From: Oscillatoria nigro-viridis PCC 7112
Lineage (GTDB): Bacteria > Cyanobacteriota > Cyanobacteriia > Cyanobacteriales > Microcoleaceae
Assembly: GCF_000317475.1 (NCBI RefSeq)
Contig: NC_019729.1
Location: 5,780,501-5,844,500 of the forward strand
Reading direction: 5' to 3'
Length of the DNA: 64,000 nt
The translations under genes and the position numbers were made by a program. Positions 35,646 to 44,985 of this stretch are shown here, piece by piece (the first letter of the stretch is position 1; each line of letters starts with the position of its first letter). A model generated the notes under the pieces. That model worked only from the letters and a program-made list of their open reading frames with translations, searched no databases and had not been told where the DNA came from.

Positions 35646-36326
35646 ATGGCTGCAAACCAGCCAGACATCGATATTGCCCCCTTTATCGACTACGGCCTGA
35701 TCGACCCCACAGCTACGCCAGAGCAAGTAGAACACTGTTGCCAACAAGCAGAGAGATTTGGCTTTGTCACAGTTTGCGTGTATCCCGCCTACGTCCGACA
35801 AGCAGTCGATCTGCTGCACGGCAAACGTCCCAAAGTCTGTACAGTTATAGGTTTTCCCACCGGTGCTTCGACTTCAACGGTGAAACTTTACGAAGCTCTA
35901 GAAGCTGCTGAGAATGGAGCCGTAGAGTTAGATGTCTCCGTTAACTTAGGATTGTTGAAAGCTGGAAGAATCGACGCATTCCACCGGGAATTAGCCCAAA
36001 TTTGCGAAGAAACTAATCTCACCATCAAAGCAATTATCGAAAGTTCGCTGCTTTCGGATGCCGAAAAACAATTAGCGGCCCAGATTTGTATGGAAGCCGG
36101 TGCCGCCTACATCAAAACCAACACTGGCTTTTTTGGCCCGGCGAAAGTTGAGGATGTGCGACTGCTGAAGGAAGTTACGAAGGGACGGATTGGGATTAAA
36201 GCGGCCGGCGGAATTCGTACTCACGAACAAGCTCTAGATTTGGTAGTAGCTGGGGCAACTCGTTTGGGGACTTCTCGCGGCCCGGAATTAATCCGCCAGC
36301 GAGATAATCTAGATAAAAGTCATTAG
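35646..36326 (+). CDS. deoC: Deoxyribose-phosphate aldolase
   Basis: 226 residues. DeoC splits 2-deoxyribose 5-phosphate into glyceraldehyde 3-phosphate and acetaldehyde. The Schiff-base Lys lies in AAYIKTNTGF (about residue 158), the catalytic Asp in VELDVSVNLG (about 98), and a second Lys in GIKAAGGIRT. The start follows an AAGG/GGAG-rich leader (AATAAGGAAG). Length fits. No nucleoside catabolism partner is next to it. Confidence 0.95.
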   Translation: MAANQPDIDIAPFIDYGLIDPTATPEQVEHCCQQAERFGFVTVCVYPAYVRQAVDLLHGKRPKVCTVIGFPTGASTSTVKLYEALEAAENGAVELDVSVNLGLLKAGRIDAFHRELAQICEETNLTIKAIIESSLLSDAEKQLAAQICMEAGAAYIKTNTGFFGPAKVEDVRLLKEVTKGRIGIKAAGGIRTHEQALDLVVAGATRLGTSRGPELIRQRDNLDKSH

Positions 36327-36458
36327 TCATCAGTCATCAGTCATTAGTCATTAGCAATGGCTAATTGGTAATCGCTAATTGGGAATGGGTTCGCCCTTAC
36401 GCACCCTACCACTAAAAGTTCTGCGTCCTAGACTGTTTTTGCTACTGTCTAATAACAT

Positions 36459-36543
36459 TACTTCGGACAGTTTTTGATTGCCAACTGTAGAATGACTGTT
36501 CCAGGTCGATCGACCAACGAGGACAATGAAACTGTCCGAAGTA
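36459..36543. repeat. 85-base miniature element with perfect 15-base terminal inverted repeats
   Basis: Left TACTTCGGACAGTTT and right AAACTGTCCGAAGTA are exact reverse complements. The interior carries TTGATTGCCAACTGTAGAAT, shared with the copy at 5223, and a GGTCGATCGACC palindrome. It lies between deoC and recO. Confidence 0.85.
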
Positions 36544-36550
36544 TTGTAGT

Positions 36551-36583
36551 AAATCTAAAATCTAAAATCTAAAATCTAAAATC
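36551..36583. repeat. Heptamer array, TAAAATC x4-5, abutting recO
   Basis: The array of the TAAAATC heptamer ends three bases before the GTG that opens recO. It occupies the place of a ribosome-binding site. Confidence 0.85.
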
Positions 36584-36585
36584 GA

Positions 36586-37461
36586 GTGACTCGAACTTAC
36601 AAAGCAACTGGAATCAATCTTAAGAGTGCGCCGATGGGCGAATCCGATCGAGTGCTGACAATTTTGACGCGGGAATTCGGCTTAATTCGAGCCGTAGCAC
36701 CGGGTGTTCGCAAACACCGATCGACTATCGGCGGCAGAAGCGAATTATTTGTCGTCAACGAATTGCTAATTGCCAAAGGCCGATCGCTCGACAAAATTAC
36801 CCAAGCCGACACGGTACAATCCCATCCGGGTTTGAGCCGCAACCTCGGAAAACTCTCCGCCGCGCAATATCTGGCCGAATTGGCGATCGCCAGCGCCCTT
36901 TCCGACGAGCCCCAAGAAGAACTCTTTTGGTTGCTGGGCGAACATTTGAGCCGTTTGGAGCGTTTGTCCGATCGCACAGAAATCCAATCCGCCGCCGTGC
37001 TGATGGCTCACCTGTGCCACGGCATTTTTCACTTGCTAGCCTTAGCCGGCCTCGCGCCCCAAGTCCAAGTTTGCTGCGCCACCAGACACCCGCTCATCCC
37101 AAATTTCACCGATCCGAACTGGCAAACCGGGTTTAGTATACCCTCTGGGGGAACCTTCAGCTTGTCCGAGCTAGCTAACCTAGAGGCAGAACTCTCTTCA
37201 GAAATCGGTAGCTTGTACAAATCCGCCTCCCGTTCCCGGCAAACGAATAGCAGCAAACACTTGACAAATTTCGAGATCGATGCTAAGGAATTAGCAGCGC
37301 TGCAACAGTTGGCTAGTCCAGAACTAGGAGAGGGGATTGCCGATCGAACAACTTGGGTATCAGTAGAAAATATTTTGCGGCAATATGCCCAGTATCATTT
37401 AGGTTGCACGATTAGATCGGGAACCTCGATCGACACCTACCTAGAGAGTTTTGAGTTTTAA
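36586..37461 (+). CDS. recO: DNA repair protein RecO
   Basis: 291 residues, opening at a GTG (MTRTYKATGINLKSAPMGES). RecO assists RecF/RecR in loading RecA at gaps. The N-terminal OB-fold signatures are visible: GESDRVLTILTREFGLIRAV and GVRKHRSTIGG, followed by the helical region with LSAAQYLAELA. No upstream ATG is available in frame, and relatives begin at the same point. There is no Shine-Dalgarno site because a heptamer array fills the preceding 33 bases, so translation may be weak or leaderless. A Cys pair that binds zinc in some RecO proteins is only partly evident (CCATRH). Confidence 0.9.
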   Translation: MTRTYKATGINLKSAPMGESDRVLTILTREFGLIRAVAPGVRKHRSTIGGRSELFVVNELLIAKGRSLDKITQADTVQSHPGLSRNLGKLSAAQYLAELAIASALSDEPQEELFWLLGEHLSRLERLSDRTEIQSAAVLMAHLCHGIFHLLALAGLAPQVQVCCATRHPLIPNFTDPNWQTGFSIPSGGTFSLSELANLEAELSSEIGSLYKSASRSRQTNSSKHLTNFEIDAKELAALQQLASPELGEGIADRTTWVSVENILRQYAQYHLGCTIRSGTSIDTYLESFEF

Positions 37462-37685
37462 ATTTTGAGTGTTGATTTAAATAGGTGAACGGGCGATCGT
37501 ACATCCCACCCCCAGCCTGCGGGATACCCGAACCTGCCGGCCATTTTAGGTAAATTCTCAAGGTTGTTGCAACATCAGATAATAGATAAAGTTACGAGTT
37601 ATTAATAAACTTAGGGGTTAACACCTCAATTTCAAATTCCCATCCCCCCAACCTCCACCATCCCAGGCCATCCACCCCAAATCCT

Positions 37686-39257
37686 ATGATGCGACTGTCC
37701 GATTCTGATTTGAGAATATCTGTGTTAGCTGTGACCCACCACAAGATGGAAGAACGAGAAAATTTTCCAGATTTTGACTCTTATCCCCTGTTGGCCGATC
37801 GACAATGGAGCAACGTCCCAGACCCAGAAATGGATAAATACCCCACAACTCCAGCACCAGACTGGAACAACGGCAAAAGCCAAAAATCCGAAGCAATCCC
37901 CGCAGTGCCAACTGCAGACCTAGCAGCAGAACTCTCCGAAGCAGTAGCCGAAATTCCCGAACAAGAAACAGGATTTCTGCCAGTGCTCAAAAACCGAAAT
38001 TTTTTAGCATTGTGGAGCGGGCAAGTTTTTTCCCAACTAGCAGATAAAGTTTATCTCGTACTGACGATCGCCCTAGTGGCCAGCCGCTTTCAAGCGCCAG
38101 ATCAAACCATCAGCAGGTGGGTATCGGCAATCATGATCGCCTTTACCATTCCCGCAGTGCTGTTCGGGGCCGCCGCAGGCGTGTATGTCGATAGGTGGTC
38201 GAAAAAAGCAGTGCTGGTCGCCACAAACCTGCTGCGGGGAGGCTTTGTTTTGACATTGCCCGTGCTGCTGTGGCTCTCAGACGGGTGGGAACTCGGTCAA
38301 CTGCCGCTCGGATTCTGCTTGCTGCTGCTAGTGACATTCCTAGTTTCGACTCTAACTCAATTTTTCGCCCCAGCAGAACAGTCAGTGATTCCCCTAATAG
38401 TGGAACGCCGCCACCTGCTATCGGCAAACTCCCTCTACACCACAACCATGATGGCTTCGGTGATTATTGGCTTCGCAGTCGGAGAACCCTTACTAGCTTT
38501 AGCCGACACCCTATTTACCAACCTCGGCGGCGGACTCGGCATCGGCAAAGAATTAGTAGTAGGCGGAAGTTACGCCTTCGCCGGAGTGCTGTTGCTGTCG
38601 ATGAAAACAGGCGAAAAAAACGAAGTCGAACACGAACCGCCGCACCCCTTAGCAGATTTGCGAGAGGGGCTGCGTTACATCAACGATCAACCGAAAGTCC
38701 GCAATGCTTTAATCCAACTAATTATTCTATTTTCCATTTTTGCAGCCTTAGCAGTTCTAGCAGTTCGGCTGGCAGAAATCCTCCCCGGTATGAAAGCATC
38801 GCAATTTGGCTTTTTGCTGGCGGCGGTGGGCGTTGGCATGGCTGCTGGGGCGACGACAGTCGGCTATCTCGGCCATAAATTTTCTCACTCCCAACTGAGT
38901 TTAATCGGATCTGTTGGCATGGCATTTGCTCTGATGGCCCTTTCTGCATTTACACACCATTTGTGGCTCTCGGTGCTGTTCATTACCCTGTTGGGTTTAT
39001 TTGCCTCATTGGTGGGAGTGCCGATGCAGACTACAATTCAAGCAGAAACTCCAGAAGAAATGCGCGGAAAAGTCTTCGGGCTGCAAAACAATGCCACTAA
39101 TATCGCTTTGAGTTTACCGTTGGCTTTGGCCGGGGTAGCGGAAACATTTCTGGGTTTGCCGACAGTATTTTTGGCTTTAGCAGGATTAGCGATCGCTGGG
39201 GGTGTCTTAACCTGGTATATTTCCCGTAGCACTAATAGCAAAGTCGATCGAATCTAA
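37686..39257 (+). CDS. MFS transporter, EntS/MFS_3-like
   Basis: 523 residues. About 95 N-terminal residues are hydrophilic, acidic and proline-rich, followed by twelve membrane segments. The MFS signature between TM2 and TM3 is GVYVDRWSKKAVLVATNLLR. The family usually exports small molecules such as siderophores or drugs. The long N-terminal part is unusual for MFS proteins; an alternative start at an in-frame ATG (37746) would shorten it by 20 residues. Neighbouring genes (recO, glycosyltransferase) do not point to a substrate. Confidence 0.85.
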   Translation: MMRLSDSDLRISVLAVTHHKMEERENFPDFDSYPLLADRQWSNVPDPEMDKYPTTPAPDWNNGKSQKSEAIPAVPTADLAAELSEAVAEIPEQETGFLPVLKNRNFLALWSGQVFSQLADKVYLVLTIALVASRFQAPDQTISRWVSAIMIAFTIPAVLFGAAAGVYVDRWSKKAVLVATNLLRGGFVLTLPVLLWLSDGWELGQLPLGFCLLLLVTFLVSTLTQFFAPAEQSVIPLIVERRHLLSANSLYTTTMMASVIIGFAVGEPLLALADTLFTNLGGGLGIGKELVVGGSYAFAGVLLLSMKTGEKNEVEHEPPHPLADLREGLRYINDQPKVRNALIQLIILFSIFAALAVLAVRLAEILPGMKASQFGFLLAAVGVGMAAGATTVGYLGHKFSHSQLSLIGSVGMAFALMALSAFTHHLWLSVLFITLLGLFASLVGVPMQTTIQAETPEEMRGKVFGLQNNATNIALSLPLALAGVAETFLGLPTVFLALAGLAIAGGVLTWYISRSTNSKVDRI

Positions 39258-39283
39258 AAAATAACAAACTCTGATTTACTGGA

Positions 39284-40510
39284 ATGCACATCGCTTGGCT
39301 AGGAAAAAAATCACCCTTTTGCGGTAACGTCACTTACTCCAGGGAAGTCACCAACGCACTATTAGACCGGGGATACCAGGTCAGTTTCCTGCACTTTGCC
39401 CAAGAGGCGGACTCACTCGACAGGAACAGTACGGGGTGGAACATGGCAAATGGTTCGTGGGGAAAGGGAATTGCTCAAACCTCATATACCAATTCGCTCT
39501 CGCCCGCCAGTTGCAACGAAGTCTCTTTACCCTGTCACTACAAATCGCAAATTTATACGATTCCCACTCTCAAGTCCCGCACAGTCCTGATGAAATCTCT
39601 GCGGCGGCTGAAACCGGATGTTGTTCACGCTTCCCTGACGCTTTCGCCTTTAGACTTTCTGCTGCCGGAAATTTGTCAAGAATTGAATTTGCCTCTGGTG
39701 GCGACTTTTCACCCGCCGTTCGATCGCAAATTGCGGAATTTGACATCGGGAACCCAACACCTGATGTATCAACTGTACGCCCCGTTTTTGGCGAATTACG
39801 ACTCGACGATCGTTTTTTCTCAGATTCAGCGGGATATATTGGTGAAGTTGGGAGTGCCGCAGGAACGGGTGGCTGTGATTCCCAACGGCGTGGATGCTGT
39901 TAAATATTCTCCAGGGCCTTCGGGGTTGAAGTCGGAATTAAAGGCCGATCGAATTTTTGTTTACCAAGGCCGCATTGCCCAGGAGAAAAATGTCGAGTCG
40001 ATGCTCAAGGCCTGGAAACACTGTAATTTTGGCCCTGGGAACGTGTTGGCGATCGTAGGCGACGGGCCCCTAGCCGCCTCGCTGCAACTGTTTTACGGCG
40101 AAGATGATGGCATTGTGTGGCTCGGATTTGTTGCCCAGGAGGAACGCCGGATCGAAATTCTGCGGGGCGCAGACGTATTTATTTTGCCTTCTTTGGTGGA
40201 GGGACTGTCGCTGTCGCTGCTGGAAGCGATGGCCTGCGGTTTAGCTTGTTTGGCAACGGATGCCGGTGCTGACGGCGAGGCCTTGGAGGAAGGCGCGGGG
40301 ATAGTTTTGAACACTCAGCGGGTACGGAGTCAGTTGCAAACCTTGCTGCCGCTGTTTTGCGACCATCCTGAGTTAGCAATGCTGCTTGGTCAAAAAGCAC
40401 GCCAACGGGCGATGGAGCGATACACTCTGAGTCAGAATATTACTGAGTTGGAAAAGCTTTATGCAGAAATTTTGCAAAAGCAGCGCGTGCCAGTTCGGGG
40501 TTTAGCTTGA
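39284..40510 (+). CDS. Glycosyltransferase family 4
   Basis: 408 residues. Two Rossmann domains of GT-B type. The N-terminal domain starts MHIAWLGKKSPFCGNVTYSR. The C-terminal donor-binding domain has YQGRIAQEKNVE, VIVGDG-type AIVGDGPLAASL, and the E-x7-E motif VEGLSLSLLEAMACG. It transfers a sugar from a nucleotide or other activated donor, probably to a lipid or polysaccharide. Cyanobacterial galactolipid synthase DgdA is a possible identity, but the call rests on style only. The gene starts 26 bases after the MFS stop and may be cotranscribed. Confidence 0.8.
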   Translation: MHIAWLGKKSPFCGNVTYSREVTNALLDRGYQVSFLHFAQEADSLDRNSTGWNMANGSWGKGIAQTSYTNSLSPASCNEVSLPCHYKSQIYTIPTLKSRTVLMKSLRRLKPDVVHASLTLSPLDFLLPEICQELNLPLVATFHPPFDRKLRNLTSGTQHLMYQLYAPFLANYDSTIVFSQIQRDILVKLGVPQERVAVIPNGVDAVKYSPGPSGLKSELKADRIFVYQGRIAQEKNVESMLKAWKHCNFGPGNVLAIVGDGPLAASLQLFYGEDDGIVWLGFVAQEERRIEILRGADVFILPSLVEGLSLSLLEAMACGLACLATDAGADGEALEEGAGIVLNTQRVRSQLQTLLPLFCDHPELAMLLGQKARQRAMERYTLSQNITELEKLYAEILQKQRVPVRGLA

Positions 40511-40574
40511 TAGGGGAAGGAAGGCGCTACACGGATTTTGACACGGCCGTTACATCCGTTACAAAATTCGTTGC

Positions 40575-42254
40575 CTAACTTCCCGGGCGCAAATAATCCA
40601 AAAGCCGATCGCCCGAATCGGCCCGAATCAAAGCAACCACAACATCCGGCAAACTTCCCAAACTCGGATAAACAAAATAACGCGGTTCCCACCGCGGCCC
40701 AAACTTATCTTTAAAACTGTGCAATCCCTTAAAATTATAAAACTTGCTCAAGTGATCCGAAAGATAAATCAAAACCTTTTCCAACCGCCCTGATTTCTCA
40801 GCTTCTCCCACTCCCGCCAAAGCCGACAAACCCAAATCAAATTCTTGATATCCCAATGCTTGACAATGCTGCAACATCGAAGCAAACAAACACTCCATCG
40901 TGCCATTTTCCACCTCAGTGCGACGCCGCATTAAATCAACTCCAACTACCCCATCTCCCGCCGATATCATATTAGCAAAAGCACTAATTCTACCGTCGGG
41001 AGTGTAGATGGCTACGGCCCGAGTTTCCCGCACATATGCCTCGTCAAACCAACCCACCGAAAACTTTTTTTCCGCACCCTGAACCATTTGCAGCCACTCG
41101 TCGCTCACGAGTTTCATTTGCCGCATCAATTCGGAACTTAAAGGAGGTTCGTAAAATTCGATTTGATAACCGGCTTTTGTCAGTCTGTTGATAGCAGTTC
41201 TCAAGTTTTGATTGCTCTTGCCTTTGAGAGTAAAAGTTTTGAGATTGACAATAGCTTCTTCGCCAATTTGCACCACTCGAAAACCGAGAGTAGAATAGAT
41301 TTCTAGATCCTGGGGCAAAGTTTGATAAAATGCTGGATACCAATCATTGCGCTCGCAAAATTCTTGAAACCCTAGAATAGCTTCTTTGCGGTCTTCTGCG
41401 GGCCCGATGGGGTCTCCCAAAGCGATCGCACCTCTACCTTTGGGCACATAGGCGATCGTACTTTTTCCCGAAGGACTAAAATAATAAGATTTATCCTGAA
41501 GCAACGCCAGTCTCGCTAGCGTTGTCCGCCCGTATTTTGCTACAACTTCTTTAGCTTTATTCCGTTCCGAAATACTTGCCGAATCTCGCAGCAGCACCGG
41601 CCGCAGCAGCATTAAAAGTGCGTAACCAAGCGTTACCGTACCCACAGCATAAATCGAATCGGCAAAAAAGTTAGCAAACCGAGTTTTCGGAACCAACCCC
41701 GCATTGTCCGCCGTAAAAAACATGGCAAAAGTTTGGAATATAGCATCGTCCCAATCGAAATTAACCGCTCGTTCGTTAACTTCAAAACCCCGATCCAGAA
41801 TGTAAAAACCCGCCGTCCCGTAAGCCAGCGTAAACAGCAAAGCCCCCAGCAAAACCCGGATTCCTTGAGCAATTGAAGGGCGATCGGATTTAGCCGTAAA
41901 CGTCTTTCGCATCACCAACAAGTGAAACAGCAGCACCCCAGAAAGCAAGCTTTCTTCAACATCCAATCCCTTGACTAAATGAATTACAATAGAAACGATT
42001 AACAATCCCACAGTCAGCAACCAAGCAATCCGCTTGCGCCGCCACAAATTAGTTGCCAGAGTTAGCAGCATAAATCCGATAACTGCTGCAAAAAAATGCC
42101 CGCCCGCACGCACGGGAAAAGGGAAAAATGGTTCTAGCCAATTTCGGCGATCGGGTAAACTGGGACTTACAGCCGACAGCAGGTTAATAACTCCTACCAA
42201 TCCGGTTAAAAATGATGCAGTCCAGAGTCCAATCCTAGTTTTTTGGGGTAACAC
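40575..42254 (-). CDS. Phosphatidylglycerol lysyltransferase-domain (MprF C-terminal/DUF2156) membrane protein
   Basis: 559 residues. About 240 N-terminal residues carry six membrane segments. The cytosolic C-terminal half is a GNAT-like DUF2156 domain with the landmarks AIALGDPIGP, FQEFCERNDWYPAFY, NRLTKAGYQIEF and KFGPRWEPRYFVYP. In MprF this domain moves lysine or alanine from tRNA to phosphatidylglycerol; other members acylate other acceptors. The full MprF flippase (about 14 segments) is not present. The gene lies 11 bases behind the esterase gene, suggesting one transcript and perhaps joint lipid modification. Confidence 0.85.
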   Translation of the reverse strand: MLPQKTRIGLWTASFLTGLVGVINLLSAVSPSLPDRRNWLEPFFPFPVRAGGHFFAAVIGFMLLTLATNLWRRKRIAWLLTVGLLIVSIVIHLVKGLDVEESLLSGVLLFHLLVMRKTFTAKSDRPSIAQGIRVLLGALLFTLAYGTAGFYILDRGFEVNERAVNFDWDDAIFQTFAMFFTADNAGLVPKTRFANFFADSIYAVGTVTLGYALLMLLRPVLLRDSASISERNKAKEVVAKYGRTTLARLALLQDKSYYFSPSGKSTIAYVPKGRGAIALGDPIGPAEDRKEAILGFQEFCERNDWYPAFYQTLPQDLEIYSTLGFRVVQIGEEAIVNLKTFTLKGKSNQNLRTAINRLTKAGYQIEFYEPPLSSELMRQMKLVSDEWLQMVQGAEKKFSVGWFDEAYVRETRAVAIYTPDGRISAFANMISAGDGVVGVDLMRRRTEVENGTMECLFASMLQHCQALGYQEFDLGLSALAGVGEAEKSGRLEKVLIYLSDHLSKFYNFKGLHSFKDKFGPRWEPRYFVYPSLGSLPDVVVALIRADSGDRLLDYLRPGS

Positions 42255-42265
42255 TGTTGACCTTT

Positions 42266-43186
42266 CTAATTTTTCTGTGTTGCCAGTGATATTTTAAACT
42301 GTTTTCCCACATAACTCAAAGAATCCGCTAAATGCTTGTGCCAATAATTCCAACCGACATCCGGGCCAACAATCCCGTGTCCTCCCGGAAATTTGTTAAA
42401 CTCGTTGGCTATACCCAAACCGTTTAATTGCTCGTGAAACTTTTGAGTGGAACTCAGAAAATTTTCGTCTGCTTCCCCTGCATCCAAATAAGCGCGCAAC
42501 TGCTGTTTATCTTTAACAGAAAGTGTTTCCACTAAATATTTAGGACTGTTAGCCTTGCCGCTTCGATCTGTAAAATAACCGCTGTGGCTGAACAGAATAT
42601 TAAAATTATTCAAGTAGCGCAAACCGATATTAAAAGCTCCCCAACCCCCCGAAGATTGTCCTCCCATTGCCCAGAATTTGGGGTCTTCCAGCGTTCTGTA
42701 GCGCGATTTTACGATGGACACTAACTCGGAGCCGATCGCGCTTCCCACCTTACCGTTGGGCCCGTCAAAATACTGCGGGTCCCACAAAGGACTCGTACCC
42801 CGCTTGTCGTTCCCGTCAGGAGTAATTACAATTGATGGCGGCAATCTTTTGCTTTTATATAAATCGTGAAGCACAGAAGTAACAGCAGCTTTGTCCTGAT
42901 AAGCGCGCGCGTCTCCGTGCCCGCCGTGCAGCAAAAAAATCACTGGATAGCGCTGTTTGGGATTTTTTGCGTACCCGGGCGGCAAAATTAAGCCGTAGGT
43001 GCGCTCTGAATTCATAGCTGCACTTTTATATGTTTTGAGTTCAAAATTTAAGTTGGCATCTACTACTACTTTCGGAGGGTCTAACTGAGGTGCTCCGGCA
43101 ATAAAAACGTACCAGTATCCACTCGCACCGAGGAGGAGGATTGTACCGGCACCGATACCTAAAACTTTTCCCAGCCACTTAGGCAT
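42266..43186 (-). CDS. Putative esterase (alpha/beta-hydrolase, esterase D-like)
   Basis: 306 residues. A membrane anchor or signal lies at 8-30. The catalytic motif GQSSG places the nucleophile at Ser178; the oxyanion region is FLLHGGHGD (about 84-92), and Asp and His candidates are in LDAGEADENF and FPGGHGIVGPD. The family includes esterase D, enterochelin esterase and mycolyl transferase-like proteins. It precedes the MprF-like gene, so hydrolysis of a modified lipid is an attractive but unproven idea. Confidence 0.82.
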   Translation of the reverse strand: MPKWLGKVLGIGAGTILLLGASGYWYVFIAGAPQLDPPKVVVDANLNFELKTYKSAAMNSERTYGLILPPGYAKNPKQRYPVIFLLHGGHGDARAYQDKAAVTSVLHDLYKSKRLPPSIVITPDGNDKRGTSPLWDPQYFDGPNGKVGSAIGSELVSIVKSRYRTLEDPKFWAMGGQSSGGWGAFNIGLRYLNNFNILFSHSGYFTDRSGKANSPKYLVETLSVKDKQQLRAYLDAGEADENFLSSTQKFHEQLNGLGIANEFNKFPGGHGIVGPDVGWNYWHKHLADSLSYVGKQFKISLATQKN

Positions 43187-43303
43187 AATGTTAGTTGACA
43201 GTTGACGGTTGACAGTTGACGGTTGTTGATTATTTGTTATTTGTTATTTGTTACATATAAAATCATTAATATCCAATGCCCTGCGCGGGCCCAATTCCAG
43301 ATT

Positions 43304-43351
43304 CCCTGTTTGCCCAATGCCCTGTTTGCCCAATGCCCTGTTTGCCCAAGG
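43304..43351. repeat. Three 16-base direct repeats, CCCTGTTTGCCCAATG
   Basis: Three adjoining copies (the last with one change), directly upstream of the NUDIX gene start. They belong to the leader of that gene. Confidence 0.9.
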
Positions 43352-43367
43352 CCCCATTCCCAACAAA

Positions 43368-43796
43368 ATGACTTATCGAAATCCCGCTCCTACAGTTGAT
43401 ATTATCATCGAATTAGCCGATCGCCCGCATCGGCCGATCGTGCTCGTCGAACGCCGCAATATTCCCTACGGCTGGGCGATTCCCGGCGGCTTTGTCGATT
43501 ACGGGGAAGCGGTAGAAACGGCGGCCAAACGCGAAGCTTTAGAAGAAACTAGCTTGAATGTAGAATTAATTGAGCAATTTTACGTTTATTCAGACCCCAA
43601 TCGCGACGCCCGCGAACACACAATCAGTATTGTATTCTTGGCTTCTGCAACCGGGGAACCTCAAGCCGCCGACGATGCTAAAAATTTACAAGTTTTTGAA
43701 TCTTGGCAGATTCCCGATCGATTGTGTTTCGATCACGATCGCATTTTACGAGATTATTGGCGTTACCGTCATTATGGATTGCGTCCGCGTTTGTAG
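43368..43796 (+). CDS. NUDIX hydrolase
   Basis: 142 residues from the ATG at 43368 (MTYRNPAPTVD); frames opening further upstream run through the direct repeats and are not credible. The NUDIX box is complete: GGFVDYGEAVETAAKREALE, with ETSLNVEL following. It hydrolyses nucleoside diphosphates linked to another group, such as ADP-ribose. The start IPYGWAIPGG and REHTISIVFLA resemble ADP-ribose pyrophosphatase-like members. No operon partner. Confidence 0.9.
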   Translation: MTYRNPAPTVDIIIELADRPHRPIVLVERRNIPYGWAIPGGFVDYGEAVETAAKREALEETSLNVELIEQFYVYSDPNRDAREHTISIVFLASATGEPQAADDAKNLQVFESWQIPDRLCFDHDRILRDYWRYRHYGLRPRL

Positions 43797-43840
43797 GAGG
43801 GGAGTTTTTGTTTCGTTCATCTCACATTTTTCACCAATTT

Positions 43841-44007
43841 CAGGAACAGGCTTTCCGGGCTGTTCCACAAAAAAACTCAATGTTATTGTGGAACGGGCTT
43901 CTAGCCCGTCAGGAACAGGCTTTCCGGGCTGTTCCACAAAAAAAACTCAATGTTATTGTGGAACGGGCTTCTAGCCCGTTCTTGAGAATGTTGCAGCATC
44001 TGAGTTC
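43841..44007. repeat. Tandem 69/70-base palindromic repeats plus a family end
   Basis: Two copies, 43841-43909 and 43910-43979, of a unit containing GGAACAGGCTTTCCGGGCTG...TTCC and TTGTGGAACGGGCTTCTAGC. A right-end sequence (TCTTGAGAATGTTGCAGCAT) follows, also seen near 31185. They fill the gap before gpsA. Confidence 0.85.
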
Positions 44008-44022
44008 ATCCAACTAAATTTT

Positions 44023-44934
44023 ATGACAATCTTGACAATATTAGGCGGAGGTGCTTGGGGTTCTGCCTTGGCAAATCTGGGAGGCAAAAAAGGATCTCGA
44101 GTTAATTTGTGGTCGCGCAGCAGTTCTGTTAATCTAGAGTCTGTGATAACGGGTGCGGATGTTGTTGTTTCCGCAGTTTCGATGAAAGGAGTTGGAGCAA
44201 CGGTCGATCGACTGCTTGCCTTAGAGTTAAGTCCCAGTACAATTATAGTTACCGTCACCAAAGGTTTAGACCCCGCGAGCACGCGCACTCCGTCTCAAAT
44301 TTGGCAAAATGCCTTTCCTAACAATTCAATAGTCGTACTTTCGGGCCCTAATCTTTCCGAAGAAATTCAGCAAGGATTGCCGGCTGCAACGGTAGCGGCG
44401 AGTTTGGATTTAGCGGCGGCCAAGCAAGTGCAAAATATTTACAGTTCAGATATTTTTCGGGTTTATGTGAATGAAGACCCGCTGGGGACTGAGTTAGGTG
44501 GAACTTTGAAAAATGTATTTGCGATCGCCGCCGGTGTTTGCGACGGTTTACAATTAGGAACTAATGCTAAATCTGCTTTGCTGACTCGCGCTTTGCCGGA
44601 AATGATTCGGGTGGGAGTTCGTTTGGGAGCTCGCGCCGAAACTTTTTACGGTTTGTCTGGTTTGGGAGATTTGCTCGCTACTTGCAACAGTCCTTTATCG
44701 CGCAATTATCGGGTTGGTTTCGGATTGGCTAAAGGTAAATCTTTAGAGCAAATTTTGCAGGAATTGCAGAGCACTGCTGAGGGAGTCAATACTACTAATG
44801 TGTTGATTGATTTGGCTAATCAACGCGGCATTGAAGTGCCTGTTTCCCGTCAAGTTTACCGCTTGTTGAATGGGGAAATTACTCCCGAACAAGCTGTTTT
44901 ATCGCTGATGGAACGCACTTTGAAACCGGAGTAA
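44023..44934 (+). CDS. gpsA: NAD(P)H-dependent glycerol-3-phosphate dehydrogenase
   Basis: 303 residues. GpsA makes sn-glycerol 3-phosphate from dihydroxyacetone phosphate for lipid synthesis in the cytosol. The Rossmann motif GGGAWGSALANL is at residues 8-19; the catalytic region ELGGTLKNVFAIAAGVCDGL has the active Lys; the C-terminal substrate motifs are GLSGLGDLLATC and SRNYRVGFGLAKG. Length is a little short for the family (about 330), because a loop after residue 35 is compact. Confidence 0.95.
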   Translation: MTILTILGGGAWGSALANLGGKKGSRVNLWSRSSSVNLESVITGADVVVSAVSMKGVGATVDRLLALELSPSTIIVTVTKGLDPASTRTPSQIWQNAFPNNSIVVLSGPNLSEEIQQGLPAATVAASLDLAAAKQVQNIYSSDIFRVYVNEDPLGTELGGTLKNVFAIAAGVCDGLQLGTNAKSALLTRALPEMIRVGVRLGARAETFYGLSGLGDLLATCNSPLSRNYRVGFGLAKGKSLEQILQELQSTAEGVNTTNVLIDLANQRGIEVPVSRQVYRLLNGEITPEQAVLSLMERTLKPE

Positions 44935-44985
44935 TATCAAAATAATTACCAGATATTTAGAGCAGCATCACTGAGAATGAGTTTA

